A program made the position numbers and the translations under genes. DNA of 64,000 bases from CAVQCA01 sp963763115 (GTDB lineage Bacteria > Pseudomonadota > Gammaproteobacteria > UBA9214), in assembly GCA_963763115.1 (NCBI GenBank), contig CAVXNM010000093.1:1-64000 (forward strand), written 5' to 3'. Positions within the stretch are counted from its first letter, which is position 1. The number at the start of each line of letters is the position of its first letter. The notes under the pieces are model-generated. The model was not told the origin of the DNA and searched no databases. It saw nothing but the letters and a program-made list of their open reading frames with translations. This document shows, one piece after another, positions 8,531-17,796 of the stretch.

Positions 8531-8722
8531 GCACAATAACCTGCTGCCGGGGAGACGGAACCTCGCACGTCCTCCCCGGATACCTGATTGGTGACGGTTT
8601 GGCCGTGCGAACTTTGGCCCTTTACGTTGCAGCTAAACTTATGTGCTTAACAACAAACCCCGCCACGCGTGGGATTCGGGATATTCGAGACCTTTAGCAG
8701 GAATGCGGTTTCGTCTTGTTCT

Positions 8723-8829
8723 GGCCGGTTCCCTGTCCTACATCAGGCGTTAATAAAAGAATTCGCTAATTGGCGGGAGACGACCCTATTCGGAAGTTCA
8801 GCGGATTGGCCTTCATGTCGTGTTTGTAC
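8723..8829. repeat. Dispersed repeat family R1, copy B
   Basis: The sequence reads GGCCGGTTCCCTGTCCTAC, then CAGGCGTTAATAAAAGAATT, CGCTAATTGGCGGGAGACG and ACCC. The second block GGAAGTTCAGCGGATTGGCC and TTCATGTCGTGTTTGTACT follows. It is the most complete match to copy A. Confidence 0.65.
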
Positions 8830-9132
8830 TGAAATGCGACATTCCTATTAAATAAAATTCGAAACCCGGTTCGAGATTTTGAAAGCCACCTACTGCCAAT
8901 TTTCCGACTGTAATTGTTCTGAAAACAGCAACTGATGCACACTACTGCCGCGAGAAAGAATGGCGGCAAACGGAGGGGAGCAGGTTTTTGGTCGCAACAG
9001 TGTATCTGTTCCGGTCTTATCGATCAGGAGCCAGGATTGATGAAACAACTGTTCAAAATGGCAACATGTACCCATTCATCATCGTGTCTAGGTCGTCATG
9101 ATGCATGAGGTCAATGCATCACTCGCTGCTCA
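8830..9132. other. Intergenic, nothing recognised
   Basis: There are only short frames with no coding pattern, no hairpin with a T-run, and no RNA gene signature. Confidence 0.35.
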
Positions 9133-9759
9133 TCAACAACAGACGTCTAGGGGGGGCTTTACTTTAGTCGTGTGCCCATATGTGGGTTTAGATGGCCTAC
9201 CCTCGTGCTTGCGTAGCGCGATGCTTCGAGACGCCTCTTCATACAACCTGTTTGTTGCCAACATGTTCGTCAGGTATTGCGACCAATGGCGGAGCTTCTC
9301 GATGGACAGCGTGGCAAACAAGCAGTGCTGGTACTTCACTTGATTGGTCCTTCCAACAATAATCAGGTCTTGTCGTCTCTGGGTAGCCAGCAAATGCAAG
9401 GCTATGAGCAAATTGGCCACCTCCGGAGGGGTACAACGGACCTTACCTGAGCGCAACAACAGCTTGCTGTTGTCAAGGCAATTAGAGACCAGGAACTCGA
9501 ACCCCATCAAGTGGGCATATTCAAGTAACTCTCGAAAATTCTTTGTTCTCTTCGCCTTTACCGGCAGCATAAAGGCCACCGTGTACGTGAATGTGTTCAT
9601 AGCGGACATATGTCCGGTAATCCTGGAAACGCTAGTTGACCGTTTCATCCAAGACGTATCACAGCGGTTCATACGGGGATTGGCAGTTTCCGTGTTCACG
9701 GCTGAACTCCCTCCGGCTTCGATAAATAATAGTGTAGTCCCGAACGCTGTTCCGTCCAC
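9133..9759 (-). CDS. Hypothetical protein of about 208 residues
   Basis: This is a long uninterrupted frame with protein-like composition. The central part (NFRELLEYAHLMGFEFLVSN, then EVANLLIALHLLATQRRQD and LRHWSQYLTNMLATNRLYEE) looks helical and soluble. No family is recognised, and there are no Cys/His clusters or membrane segments apart from a short hydrophobic patch. The assigned start is a GTG without a clear ribosome-binding site. A later ATG (MKRSTSVSRITGHMSA) is an alternative. It stands alone between repeat copies and the DUF808 gene. Confidence 0.45.
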   Translation of the reverse strand: MDGTAFGTTLLFIEAGGSSAVNTETANPRMNRCDTSWMKRSTSVSRITGHMSAMNTFTYTVAFMLPVKAKRTKNFRELLEYAHLMGFEFLVSNCLDNSKLLLRSGKVRCTPPEVANLLIALHLLATQRRQDLIIVGRTNQVKYQHCLFATLSIEKLRHWSQYLTNMLATNRLYEEASRSIALRKHEGRPSKPTYGHTTKVKPPLDVCC

Positions 9760-9884
9760 TACATAAGGAAATGCTAAAAGTCTCGAATGGGGTTATTCGA
9801 GATATCCTTCGGTATCTGGACATGACTTATTTGTACTGTTTCCAGCCACTTCCGTACCCGCTGGCTGTTTCTTGCCCTGCGACG

Positions 9885-9911
9885 TTTGTGATGAACAAAT
9901 CTTAGTATAAT
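9885..9911 (+). promoter_or_regulatory. Candidate sigma-70 promoter for the DUF808 gene
   Basis: A consensus -10 TATAAT lies at 9906-9911, about 115 bases before the DUF808 start. The -35 region (TTTGTG at 9885-9890, 15-base spacer) is poor, so the call is tentative. Confidence 0.3.
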
Positions 9912-10025
9912 TCATGCAATCTGGCTGTAATTCTGCACGAATCTCACGATCAGGAGTGCGTTACATAGATTGCCCAATCCAACGTGGACGCTAGATGAAG
10001 ACCACAAGCAATAGAAGGAAACGTC

Positions 10026-10907
10026 ATGGCTAGCGGTATCTTTGCAGTTCTCGATGATGTAGCCATGCTGCTTGACGACGCAGCGGTGATAAGCAAGGTT
10101 GCGGCGAAAAAGACCGCGGGCCTGCTGGGTGATGATTTGGCTGTTAATGCAGAGAAGGCGACCGGTTTCAGTGCGTCAAGAGAATTACCTGTTATCTGGG
10201 CGGTCACCAAGGGCTCGTTCATCAATAAACTGATTATCCTGCCTCTGGCGTTTCTTTTGAGCGCCTACATGCCCTGGCTCATTGTGCCCATACTGCTTAT
10301 TGGTGGCGCCTATCTCAGCTACGAGGGGACAGAAAAGGTTTTCGAGTGGTTCATGCCACACGAGCAAGAGGCCATTGTCGCGGAGGAGACAGCCGACGCT
10401 AAGGAGATTCTTTCTCGCGAAAAGGCGAAAATAAGGGGAGCGGTCCGAACGGATTTTATTCTTTCCATTGAGATTATCGTGATTACTCTCGGCACGGTCA
10501 TCGACCATCCTTTTGCCATTCAGGTCATGGTGGTAAGTGTTATTGCACTGCTTGCAACAATTGGCGTATATGGACTCGTGGCGCTGCTGGTGCGCATGGA
10601 TGATACCGGGTGTTACTTGATGACTCGATCAGATTCGCTAAAGGGCGTCTCTGCGCGCTTGCTGAATTTTACTGGCCAATTACTGGTAGATTCCCTGCCG
10701 AAGATTATCAGACTCCTGGCTGTGATCGGTACGATTGCGATGTTGCTGGTGGGTGGCGGTATGTTTGTTCATAATATCGAGGCCGTTCATCATGCACTTC
10801 AGATATTGCCGTCACTGGCAGCCGAGCTGTTTGTTGGGCTCATCGTAGGTGCGATCTTGCTGGGTGTCATGCATGTGGTAACGCTTGCAAAAGATGCTAT
10901 GGCGTGA
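10026..10907 (+). CDS. DUF808 inner-membrane protein (YedI-like)
   Basis: The 293-residue product starts MASGIFAVLDDVAMLLDDAA and continues ISKVAAKKTAGLLGDDLAVN, the signature N-terminus of DUF808, whose E. coli member is YedI. Four or five membrane segments follow (INKLIILPLAFLLSAYMPW, VPILLIGGAYLSYEG, ILSIEIIVITLGTV, and two near the C-terminus), with a cytosolic EAKEILSREKAKIRGAV-type linker after the EKVFEWFMPHE motif. A ribosome-binding site (AGAAGGAAACGTC) precedes the ATG. The function is not established. Length and order are complete, making it one of the few intact genes in this stretch. Confidence 0.9.
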   Translation: MASGIFAVLDDVAMLLDDAAVISKVAAKKTAGLLGDDLAVNAEKATGFSASRELPVIWAVTKGSFINKLIILPLAFLLSAYMPWLIVPILLIGGAYLSYEGTEKVFEWFMPHEQEAIVAEETADAKEILSREKAKIRGAVRTDFILSIEIIVITLGTVIDHPFAIQVMVVSVIALLATIGVYGLVALLVRMDDTGCYLMTRSDSLKGVSARLLNFTGQLLVDSLPKIIRLLAVIGTIAMLLVGGGMFVHNIEAVHHALQILPSLAAELFVGLIVGAILLGVMHVVTLAKDAMA

Positions 10908-11190
10908 GATGACGCGAAATCACACATTCGTGATACAGCCGGCGTAGTTGAACATCGGCATTTCGGTCGGCCTCTGGCATGGCAGCCGCCCGAGGCTTCG
11001 GTCGCAGCTTTCGTATAAAGTTACATCTCTTGATCTGCTGCGTACCAGTCATAAGCAATGATCCACGATCAAAACCCGACGTTTGCTATAGTACATTTCG
11101 ACCGACAGTCGCTGCCTACCAAGCTCTCACGGATAATAAGGCACACAGTATTCATCTCACATTTGATGAAGGTCATTGAATGTATATGGT

Positions 11191-11451
11191 ATGACAGAAA
11201 AACTGTTTCGCTTGAATAATCATTCATTAACAACGCAGGTTAAAATGAAAGAGAATAAATTAATTAGCGCCGATATATTGGCGCTTGCCGATGCGCTGAT
11301 AACCTCAACCGCATTGGCATATTCCGAAATGGCAGAGGAGCTTGACCAAAAAGGTCATGGTTTCGTGGGCCTCCTCGCAAACGGTGGATCCCGCTCGAGA
11401 ACATTTATCTATTCATTAAGAGATTTCAGAAGCTACCGGATCTCGATGTAA
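11191..11451 (+). CDS. Hypothetical protein of about 86 residues
   Basis: The frame contains ENKLISADILALADALITST followed by ALAYSEMAEELDQKGHGFVG, a helical, protein-like sequence. No family is recognised. ATG 11191 lacks a clear ribosome-binding site; ATG 11245 (MKENKLISADIL) has a weak CAGG upstream and may be the true start. Confidence 0.4.
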   Translation: MTEKLFRLNNHSLTTQVKMKENKLISADILALADALITSTALAYSEMAEELDQKGHGFVGLLANGGSRSRTFIYSLRDFRSYRISM

Positions 11452-11524
11452 ATAGTTAAAGAACTGGCATGTCATTCGTTGAGGCTGAGCACAAACCTAT
11501 TTGCAAACGAAAAGGAGTGACAAA

Positions 11525-12512
11525 ATGAAGTTTAAAAATGACCTTTATACCAGATGGATCCCGGGACTCTTAATATCTGCACTGTTGATGATTGTAAGTG
11601 CAAATGCGGCTGAATCGCGTGAAGCAACTCCGGGGTATGGCACGGACTCGGGCAACAACGTGATCCGCACAGAAAATGGTGATTGTCTACATACGGGCGA
11701 CTGGACGCCCGACAATGGCTGATATCGTCGGTTGTGATGGGGTGACGCTGGATTACACGATTGAGGTTATCGAGGGTGCGCCATCAGGGCTATTAGCGTC
11801 TGTCACAATACCGGCGGCTACGTTGTTCGCTTTCGATAGTGCGGAACTCAATACCGAGGGCAAGAACGCCATTGAGGAATACCGCAAGCAGCTACGTCCA
11901 GAGATTTCAGAAGCTTACGCGGGAGTCATTATTGGTCATACCGACAACACCGGAAGCGCAGAATACAACATGGGGCTGTCGAAGCGACGTGCACAGGCGG
12001 TAGCAGACTACCTGGTAAGCACGGGGGTAGATGCCAATAAACTACGTGTTATCGGACGGGGTAAGAATGAACCGATTGCGTCTAACGAGACGGAAGAAGG
12101 TCGGGCCCAGAACCGCCGTGTTGACATCATCGTTATTGCCGAACCCCGTGCTCTGGATACCATCCGATTCCCAAGCGTAGCGCTGTTTCCGCGCAGGAGT
12201 GCAGAGATTACTGAACAGGGCAGAGCGATCCTGGAGAAAAACCGTGCCGAATCACAAGAGCTTCTGAGCCGTGCTGCCTACATCGAGGTGGTGGGCCATA
12301 CTGACGATGTGGGTGACGATGACTATAACCAGCAACTCTCTGAGCAGCGCGCTGAAGCTGTACGTAATTATCTGGTGGATACCGGTGTGGATGCCAGCAA
12401 GATTGCCACTATTGGTGCCGGTGAAAACTTTCCAGTAGCCAGCAACACTACGGAAGAAGGCCGGGCTGAAAACCGTAGAGTCGACGTGTTGGTGCTGGGC
12501 AGGGTGAAGTAG
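11525..12512 (+). pseudogene. OmpA-family outer-membrane protein with two tandem OmpA domains, one frameshift
   Basis: A strong ribosome-binding site (AAAAGGAGTGACAAA) precedes MKFKNDLYTRWIPGLLISAL, a signal peptide ending ANA-AE. The first frame ends at DWTPDNG. A one-base shift near 11714-11720 leads into the rest. Two peptidoglycan-binding OmpA domains follow. The first has LFAFDSAELNTEG, VIIGHTDNTGSAEYNMGLSK and EEGRAQNRRVDI. The second has VALFPRRSAEITEQG, VVGHTDDVGDDDYNQQLSEQ and EEGRAENRRVDV. There is no beta-barrel between signal peptide and domains, so the mature protein would be periplasmic. The duplicated domain is unusual but known. The frame from 11676 to 12512 alone is long but lacks the signal peptide. 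Confidence 0.8.
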
Positions 12513-12561
12513 CGGCGTTACTCGGTTTCTTCGGTGAGCGCTATGCTTGTGATCCTGTATT

Positions 12562-12588
12562 AGGCGGCCTTCTGGCCGCCTGTTCTTT
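12562..12588 (+). terminator. Rho-independent terminator of the OmpA-family gene
   Basis: A perfect 8-bp stem AGGCGGCC/GGCCGCCT with TTCT loop is followed by GTTCTTT, 50 bases after the OmpA-family stop. Confidence 0.75.
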
Positions 12589-12603
12589 ACGGGAACGGCA
12601 ACA

Positions 12604-12654
12604 GTTGCTGCATCTGAGACCTTCCTAGCTTAATCCGGAAGGTCTTTTCATGGC
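12604..12654. repeat. Second copy of the hairpin repeat of 7888-7937
   Basis: GTTGCTGCATCTGAGACCTT through GGAAGGTCTTTTCATGGCC matches the copy at 7888-7937 apart from two substitutions, one on each arm. The stem AGACCTTCC/GGAAGGTCT is preserved. Unlike the first copy, it is not followed by an R1 repeat. Confidence 0.65.
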
Positions 12655-12762
12655 CGTACTCGGTAGTACGCAGCATCATCGTTAACCACTGACAAGCACC
12701 TACTAAACGACCATTTTGCTCCAAACCGGACGATTAGACGCTGTTACTCTGTGCGACGGGAA

Positions 12763-13090
12763 TCACTTCTCTGTGGGACTGAAGAAGGTCAATCGAAAGC
12801 CGCCAGGATCGGCAACACAGAACGAGGTGTCTCCCCAAGAATTCTCCCGCAGTGCAAACACTACGACTGTGCAGTCCCTAAGCCTGTCCCAGAGAGCGTG
12901 AACATCGGGAACTTCAAGTGAAACGTCACACGAAGAGTTGTGCGGTTCGGAGTTCAGTTGATTGATAAGTTCAAAGATAGCGGGACCAGTGTCGTACATG
13001 ACCCCAGACCCCCAATCCCTCAGTATCGGCCACCCAATTGTCTTCTCATAGAAATGACGGCGTTCGGTTAGATCGACACATACAGTTTAA
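12763..13090 (-). pseudogene. VOC (glyoxalase/bleomycin-resistance) domain protein lacking its start
   Basis: The minus-strand frame reads LTERRHFYEKTIGWPIL, then VSLEVPDVHALWDRLRD, FALRENSWGDTSFCVADPGG and RLTFFSPTEK. This is a complete C-terminal VOC module with the usual WGxxxFxxxDPxG motif. Homology extends upstream of the first ATG (12999) to about 13090, where an in-frame TAA blocks it and no start codon is found. The first strand of the fold is therefore missing or was lost. The 78-residue frame from 12999 is too short for a working domain. Confidence 0.65.
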
Positions 13091-13099
13091 GACGAGCTC

Positions 13100-13356
13100 T
13101 TCGTATTGCTTCCTTGGATTTCGTCATTCAGTTGCCCCAAGGGTCTGCCGGACAATAATAAGGCGGCCTAAAACACGGGTTTGTTTTACGATATTTCAGG
13201 TCATGTTTATATTTTCGACCAATATTATTTCAATGGCTTATGTTGATATTACAGGGCCTATAAGGATTTACAAACCTCGCAGCCTGCATGTTGTGTGGAT
13301 GACCGGAATGAATTATGAACTTGCCATTAGTTGTTCTCCCGTGTAGGTCAGGAGTT
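13100..13356. other. Intergenic, no supported gene
   Basis: A plus-strand frame spans 13038-13346, but its composition is not protein-like and it overlaps the VOC remnant. Nothing else is seen before repeat copy C. Confidence 0.35.
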
Positions 13357-13420
13357 GGCCGGTTCCTGTCCTACACCAAGCGCTTATAAAAGAATTCGCT
13401 AATTGGCGGGAACCGACCCA
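13357..13420. repeat. Dispersed repeat family R1, copy C
   Basis: GGCCGGTTCCTGTCCTACAC is followed by CAAGCGCTTATAAAAGAATT and CGCTAATTGGCGGGAACCG then ACCC. It lies upstream of the metallo-beta-lactamase-fold gene, with copy D downstream of it. Confidence 0.65.
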
Positions 13421-13682
13421 CATGTGACATCCACCATGTTGCTGGATGTGTCTCGAATTGTACGGTGAACGGACCTTGAGGGGGTGGATGGGGATTGGTA
13501 ATCACCAACCCGCTTGAGGCATCAATGCCTTGGTCTGGCAGTAGTCTACACTGTCAATATCAGTGGTTGACCCTTTACCATGACCCGGTATTCACTCCCG
13601 AGTGTGGCCGAATAGGTCAATCTCCATTATGAGGAGCGCAAGAAAATGACCGTTACGAATAGCCAGTCTGGGACGAACGTGC

Positions 13683-14375
13683 ATGAAGTTTCCGATGGAA
13701 TATTATCGAATCAACACACCTGTTGTGTTTGAAAATGGAAACACCTTCTCCTTTAACCAATACCTTATTGTTGACGATGAACCATTGTTATTCCACACCG
13801 GACCCAGAAAGATGTTTCCGCTCGTACGTGAAGCGGTCTCCAGCGTACTGCCGGTCGAACGGATTCAATACATCGGCTTTTCTCACGTAGAGGCTGACGA
13901 ATGCGGCTCACTTAACGAGTGGCTTGCTGTAGCCCCTCAATCCATACCGCTCTGCGGTACGATCGCGGCCATGGTATCAATTGAGGATATTGCCGATCGG
14001 AACCCCCGCGCACTCGCAGACGGTGAAGTGATTTCTCTGGGCACACACCGTGTGCGCTGGATCGATGCCCCCCATATGCCACATGCATGGGACTGTGGAT
14101 TTCTGACCGAGGAGGTCACCCGTACTTTTCTGTGCGGCGATCTGTTCACACAAGGTGGTGCTGATCTTCCGGCGATCACAACATCGGACATTCTCGGGCC
14201 AAGTGAAGCCTTCCGGCACAGACTGGATTATTTCTCGTACACGAAAAACACCCGTACGATGCTGGAGCGATTGGCCTCCACTGAACCAACAACGCTTGCC
14301 TGTATGCATGGCAGCGCATGGAGCGGTGATGGGGCGACTCTTCTGAGAGCTCTCGCCGATTCGCTGTCTTCGTAA
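13683..14375 (+). CDS. MBL-fold protein with diiron-type (ODP-like) metal site; start frameshifted
   Basis: The 230-residue frame encodes a metallo-beta-lactamase fold with the motif SHVEADECGSLNEW (H-x-E-x-D), the ligand pattern of flavodiiron and oxygen-binding diiron proteins. Further metal-site segments are APHMPHAWDCGF, TFLCGDLFTQGG and ACMHGSAWSGDG. A better N-terminus exists in another frame: a ribosome-binding site (GAGGAGCGCAAGAAA) precedes ATG 13646 and MTVTNSQSGTNVHEVSDGI, which joins YRINTPVVFENGNTF after removing one base near 13702. The gene is thus probably 13646-14375 with a one-base insertion. ODP-type proteins sense or reduce oxygen or peroxide. The substrate here is unknown. 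Confidence 0.75.
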   Translation: MKFPMEYYRINTPVVFENGNTFSFNQYLIVDDEPLLFHTGPRKMFPLVREAVSSVLPVERIQYIGFSHVEADECGSLNEWLAVAPQSIPLCGTIAAMVSIEDIADRNPRALADGEVISLGTHRVRWIDAPHMPHAWDCGFLTEEVTRTFLCGDLFTQGGADLPAITTSDILGPSEAFRHRLDYFSYTKNTRTMLERLASTEPTTLACMHGSAWSGDGATLLRALADSLSS

Positions 14376-14481
14376 TCCATGCTCAATTCACTGAATTGAT
14401 ACCAGGCATGTGATAGAAGTATCTGAATGTCCGGTTTGCTGTACGTCCGTCCTTCGCTGGTCGTACGTGCAGGGCAAAAGG

Positions 14482-14560
14482 TGGCCGATCCCAGACCTAC
14501 ACCAGAAGCTAATAAAAGAGCTCGCTAATTGGTGGTAGTCGACCCTGAGCGGAAGTTCAG
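14482..14560. repeat. Dispersed repeat family R1, copy D
   Basis: The sequence GGCCGATCCCAGACCTACAC continues CAGAAGCTAATAAAAGAGCT, CGCTAATTGGTGGTAGTCG and ACCCTGAGCGGAAGTTCAG. It is the most diverged copy, and it follows the metallo-beta-lactamase-fold gene. Confidence 0.6.
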
Positions 14561-14772
14561 GCTAGCGATAATCGAATTTTTGCGAAGACCCTCCGGGAGC
14601 AAGCCTCTCCGACGGACATGCGGGAAAACTACTCCTGAACTCAAATGGCTGCTGATCTGACGCAAGCGACAGTGGAGCGGTTGGCTTGACAGCCGAGATC
14701 TGCCTCATACCCGTGGACTTAAAGAAATAGGGCGGTTATTGTTCTTATACTCCGTTATACGAGAATCGCCCG

Positions 14773-16008
14773 ATGACCAAGCTGCTGTGCTGGCGCTGGA
14801 TCGAGGTTTTGAGCGGTGCACTTATCCTGTGCGCCTGCGGCGGCGGTGGAAGCTCCGGTGGAGGCGGCGGCACGTCGTCCCCACCGCCTACCTCCGTGAC
14901 GGTCAGTACGGTACCGGCATTCGCGGGTCTTTCCTTCAGCAGCCCGGTAGCGATGTTGCAGGTGCCCGGTGATGGTACGCGTTGGTTCGTCGCCGAACAG
15001 GCGGGACGCGTGCGTGTGTTCGACAACGACGCAATGGTCACGGCCTTCTCTACGTTCATCGATATCTCGACCCGGGTGACCTTTTCCGGCGAAACGGGAC
15101 TGCTGGGCATGGCTTTCCATCCCAATTTCCCGACCGATCCGCGTGCGTATCTCTTCTATTCCTACACCGACGCGTCAGCGGGCCTTGTGTCGCGGCTCTC
15201 GGAATTCACGACGTCCGATGGCGGCCAAACGCTCGACCCGGCCTCGGAGCGGATTCTGCTCACGATCGACAAGCCTGAAGACAACCACAACGGCGGCGGG
15301 ATTGCCTTCGGGCCGGCTGATGGATTCTTGTACCTCGGCATCGGCGATGGCGGCGGCGGCAACGATCAGCACGGTGCGTTTGGCAACGCCCAGTTACTTA
15401 CCACCCTGCTCGGCAAGATGCTGCGCATCGACATCGCCGCGGGTGCGGGCGGCTTCAACTACCGAATCCCGCCGGGCAATCCCTTCGCCGCCAATCCATC
15501 CTGCGGGGTCAACGGTTCAGGGACCATGAACTGCCCGGAAATCTTTGCCTGGGGTTTCCGTAATCCTTGGCGCTGGAGTTTCGACCGGCAGACGGGCGAA
15601 CTCTGGGTCGGCGACGTGGGGCAAAGCGCACGCGAGGAAGTCGATCGCGTCGCGCTCGGGGGCAATTACGGCTGGCGCTGCTTCGAGGGCACGCGCAATA
15701 CGGGACTCGACTGCGGCTCACCCGTGAATCTGCAGGCGCCGATCGTAGACTACGGGCGCACGGTCGGCACCACGGTCACAGGTGGCTACGTGTATCGCGG
15801 CTCTTCGTACCCCGCCCTGGCAGGCCGCTACATCTTCGGTGATTTCGGCAGTGGCAGAATCTGGAATATTCCGAATACCACCGCGCCGACGCTGGAGGTG
15901 ACCACTGGTCTCGATACCGGCCTGAACATGTCGTCCTTTGGTGAGGCGAACGACGGCGAGATCTATGTCGTGAGTTACGACGGACGCCTGTTCCACATCA
16001 CGGATTAG
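14773..16008 (+). CDS. PQQ-dependent sugar dehydrogenase family lipoprotein
   Basis: A lipoprotein signal peptide (SGALILCACGGGG, lipobox LCAC) and a Gly/Ser linker precede a six-bladed beta-propeller of the soluble aldose/glucose dehydrogenase (GSDH) family. Family motifs visible are FVAEQAGRVRVF, GLLGMAFHPNF, HNGGGIAFGPADGFLYLGIG, GDGGGGNDQHG, EIFAWGFRNPWRWSFD, LWVGDVGQ and NYGWRCFEG. The 411-residue length is normal for the family. It would oxidise aldoses using PQQ at the outer surface, although many members have no proven substrate. It stands alone, after repeat copy D and before the IS91-like remnant, and appears intact. Confidence 0.9.
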   Translation: MTKLLCWRWIEVLSGALILCACGGGGSSGGGGGTSSPPPTSVTVSTVPAFAGLSFSSPVAMLQVPGDGTRWFVAEQAGRVRVFDNDAMVTAFSTFIDISTRVTFSGETGLLGMAFHPNFPTDPRAYLFYSYTDASAGLVSRLSEFTTSDGGQTLDPASERILLTIDKPEDNHNGGGIAFGPADGFLYLGIGDGGGGNDQHGAFGNAQLLTTLLGKMLRIDIAAGAGGFNYRIPPGNPFAANPSCGVNGSGTMNCPEIFAWGFRNPWRWSFDRQTGELWVGDVGQSAREEVDRVALGGNYGWRCFEGTRNTGLDCGSPVNLQAPIVDYGRTVGTTVTGGYVYRGSSYPALAGRYIFGDFGSGRIWNIPNTTAPTLEVTTGLDTGLNMSSFGEANDGEIYVVSYDGRLFHITD

Positions 16009-16229
16009 GTGCAGCGCGCTCCATCTCGGCCGGCAGCCCCAAGAGTGCGTCAAACTCCTCGATGGCCATCCCGGAGAGGTCCATTACCGGTGAGTCTGCA
16101 ACGACCGGCGGTGGGTGTCTGTCAGACGATTCTGACAGCAAGATAAGTAAACGCTAAAGGACCGGAACTGTTAAGGGTTGTAAGATGCCTGCCCCATCCG
16201 CATGCCTGTCAGGCTAAACGGGAACTCAA

Positions 16230-17310
16230 CGGGCAGGCGTCTGACAAGCCTCAAGGGAGGAAACCGTGTGAGGAAGCCACGCGGTTAAGGAAGGCAGGCG
16301 CATGAGGCAGTTGTGCGCCCAGGAAGGTGTCGATGATGCGCATGGGGACGCCAAAGTCCGTGCAGACATGGGTCGCCGATTCATCACGGTCATCCGCGGC
16401 ATTTGTACGATGCGTTGCGGCATCCGTGGCCTCGTCGGTTTTATTGCCCATTAGCAGTTCACGGGCCCGTGCCAGGTTGTTCTTGCGCGTGGTATTGGCG
16501 AAGAGTCCGTAGTGGCGGATGCGATGCAAGCCCGCGGGCAGGACATGGAGCAGAAAGCGCCGGATGAACTCTTCGGGGTCGAGCGTCATGGTCTTGTGTC
16601 GGCACTATTCCTTGGCCCGGTAGTCCTTCCACTTGAAGGTGGCGCCGCGCTCATCCAGTGCGATGAGGAGGCGGCTGTTGGCGATGGCGACCCACTCGAT
16701 CTGGCGCACAGGCGTCAACCAATCGGTGAAGGTCTTTGCCTCAGCAAGTATCTGGTGTTCACCGAAGAACCGCAGTGTACCGGCCTGATGGGCGTCGCCG
16801 AGCGTTTCAAGGAACAGCCGCCGGAACAATCCCGAGAGTACGCGCACGGGCAGAAAGAACCCCGGCGGCAGGCGACCCAGCGTTGCCCATCGAGTGACAG
16901 GTCCCCACCGGGGAGGATGCCGTGCACATGGGGATGATGGGTCATCGCCGAACCCCAGGTGTGCAAGAACAGGCTCACCCCGAGGCGGGTCCCCGGGTAT
17001 TTTGGATCAGCGGCAATCGTGAGCAAGGTCTCGGCGGCGGCCTGGAACAGGATACGATTGAGGACCGAGTTGTTGTGCCAGGCGAGGTCACTGATCGGCC
17101 CGCGCTGGCCTGACACTTCGGACAATGGCGGTTACGACAGGAGTTGTAGGCGATCTGCGTGTGGTCGCAGTCCTGACAGTGCAGCACATGACCGCCAAGT
17201 TCCGCGCTGCGGCAGCGTTCGATGGCCGACATGACCTTGAGCTGGCCGGGGCTGGGGCGGCCAATGTGGCCCGTGGGTGCGGAAGATGCGGAAGATACCG
17301 CGCGAGCGGT
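16230..17310 (-). mobile_element. IS91-family transposase remnant (rolling-circle IS), frameshifted
   Basis: Pieces in different minus-strand frames build an IS91/IS801-type transposase. The zinc-finger N-terminus is VMSAIERCRSAELGGHVLHC, with CQDCDHTQ and CRNRHCPKCQ. After an internal deletion come ISDLAWHNNSVLNRILFQA, then ETLLTIAADPKYPGTRLGV, FLHTWGSAMTHHPHVHGILP (the H-x-H metal motif), GGDLSLDGQRWVA, LFRRLFLETLGDAHQAG and LDPEEFIRRFLLHVLPAG. At least three frame changes make it inactive. No clear oriIS or terIS end could be identified. Confidence 0.8.
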
Positions 17311-17796
17311 TTACGACCCGACACGTTCAGCGAGAGACCAGGATCAGTTAGAAGATATCCGCCCCAGACAAACCTGTTCGCATTTGAGGCCTTAGAGTCC
17401 ATCGACCCAAAGAGGAACCGGGGTGCGCATACATTGAGTGCTAGGGTATAGCGTCCCCACTGAAAAGCCGAATATACGTACGCGTCTGATGTCTGAAGCA
17501 GGCCCCTCGCTAACCGGGAGGACTCCATATACTAAACGGTCATGCGGCTTTGCAGGGTTTATGTCTGGAAACTGAAAGTGATCATTTACAACTAGATGTA
17601 ATTCGGTAATTATGGATGCAAATTAGCATCCGTCGACCCAATTTAGAGGATATCTTTTAGTCGGTCAGACTAGGTCTGAACATACGTATTTTCCCTTATT
17701 GCTTTTGTTCTGATCCACTACTAGATATTTATTTCCCGTCTCACTCTCTAATTCCTTCGGCAAGAAGGCCAGATCGGCGGGTGTAGAAAAGAACCC
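17311..17796. other. Intergenic between IS91 remnant and CDF fragment
   Basis: No gene is supported. The phrase CGACCCAATTTAGAGGAT near 17634 resembles GACCCAATTTAGGATGG near 18856, so these may be the ends of a further short repeat flanking the CDF, carboxymuconolactone and vsr segment. Confidence 0.3.

Noticed and set aside
7933..14560. R1 repeats as integron attC sites.
   Set aside because: The copies lack GTTRRRY/RYYYAAC core pairs and no integron integrase is visible.
14570..14690. A possible DUF559 or Vsr-like remnant (GKTTPELKWLLI, then a stop and RKRQWSGW).
   Set aside because: Too short and interrupted to assign; only a loose resemblance.
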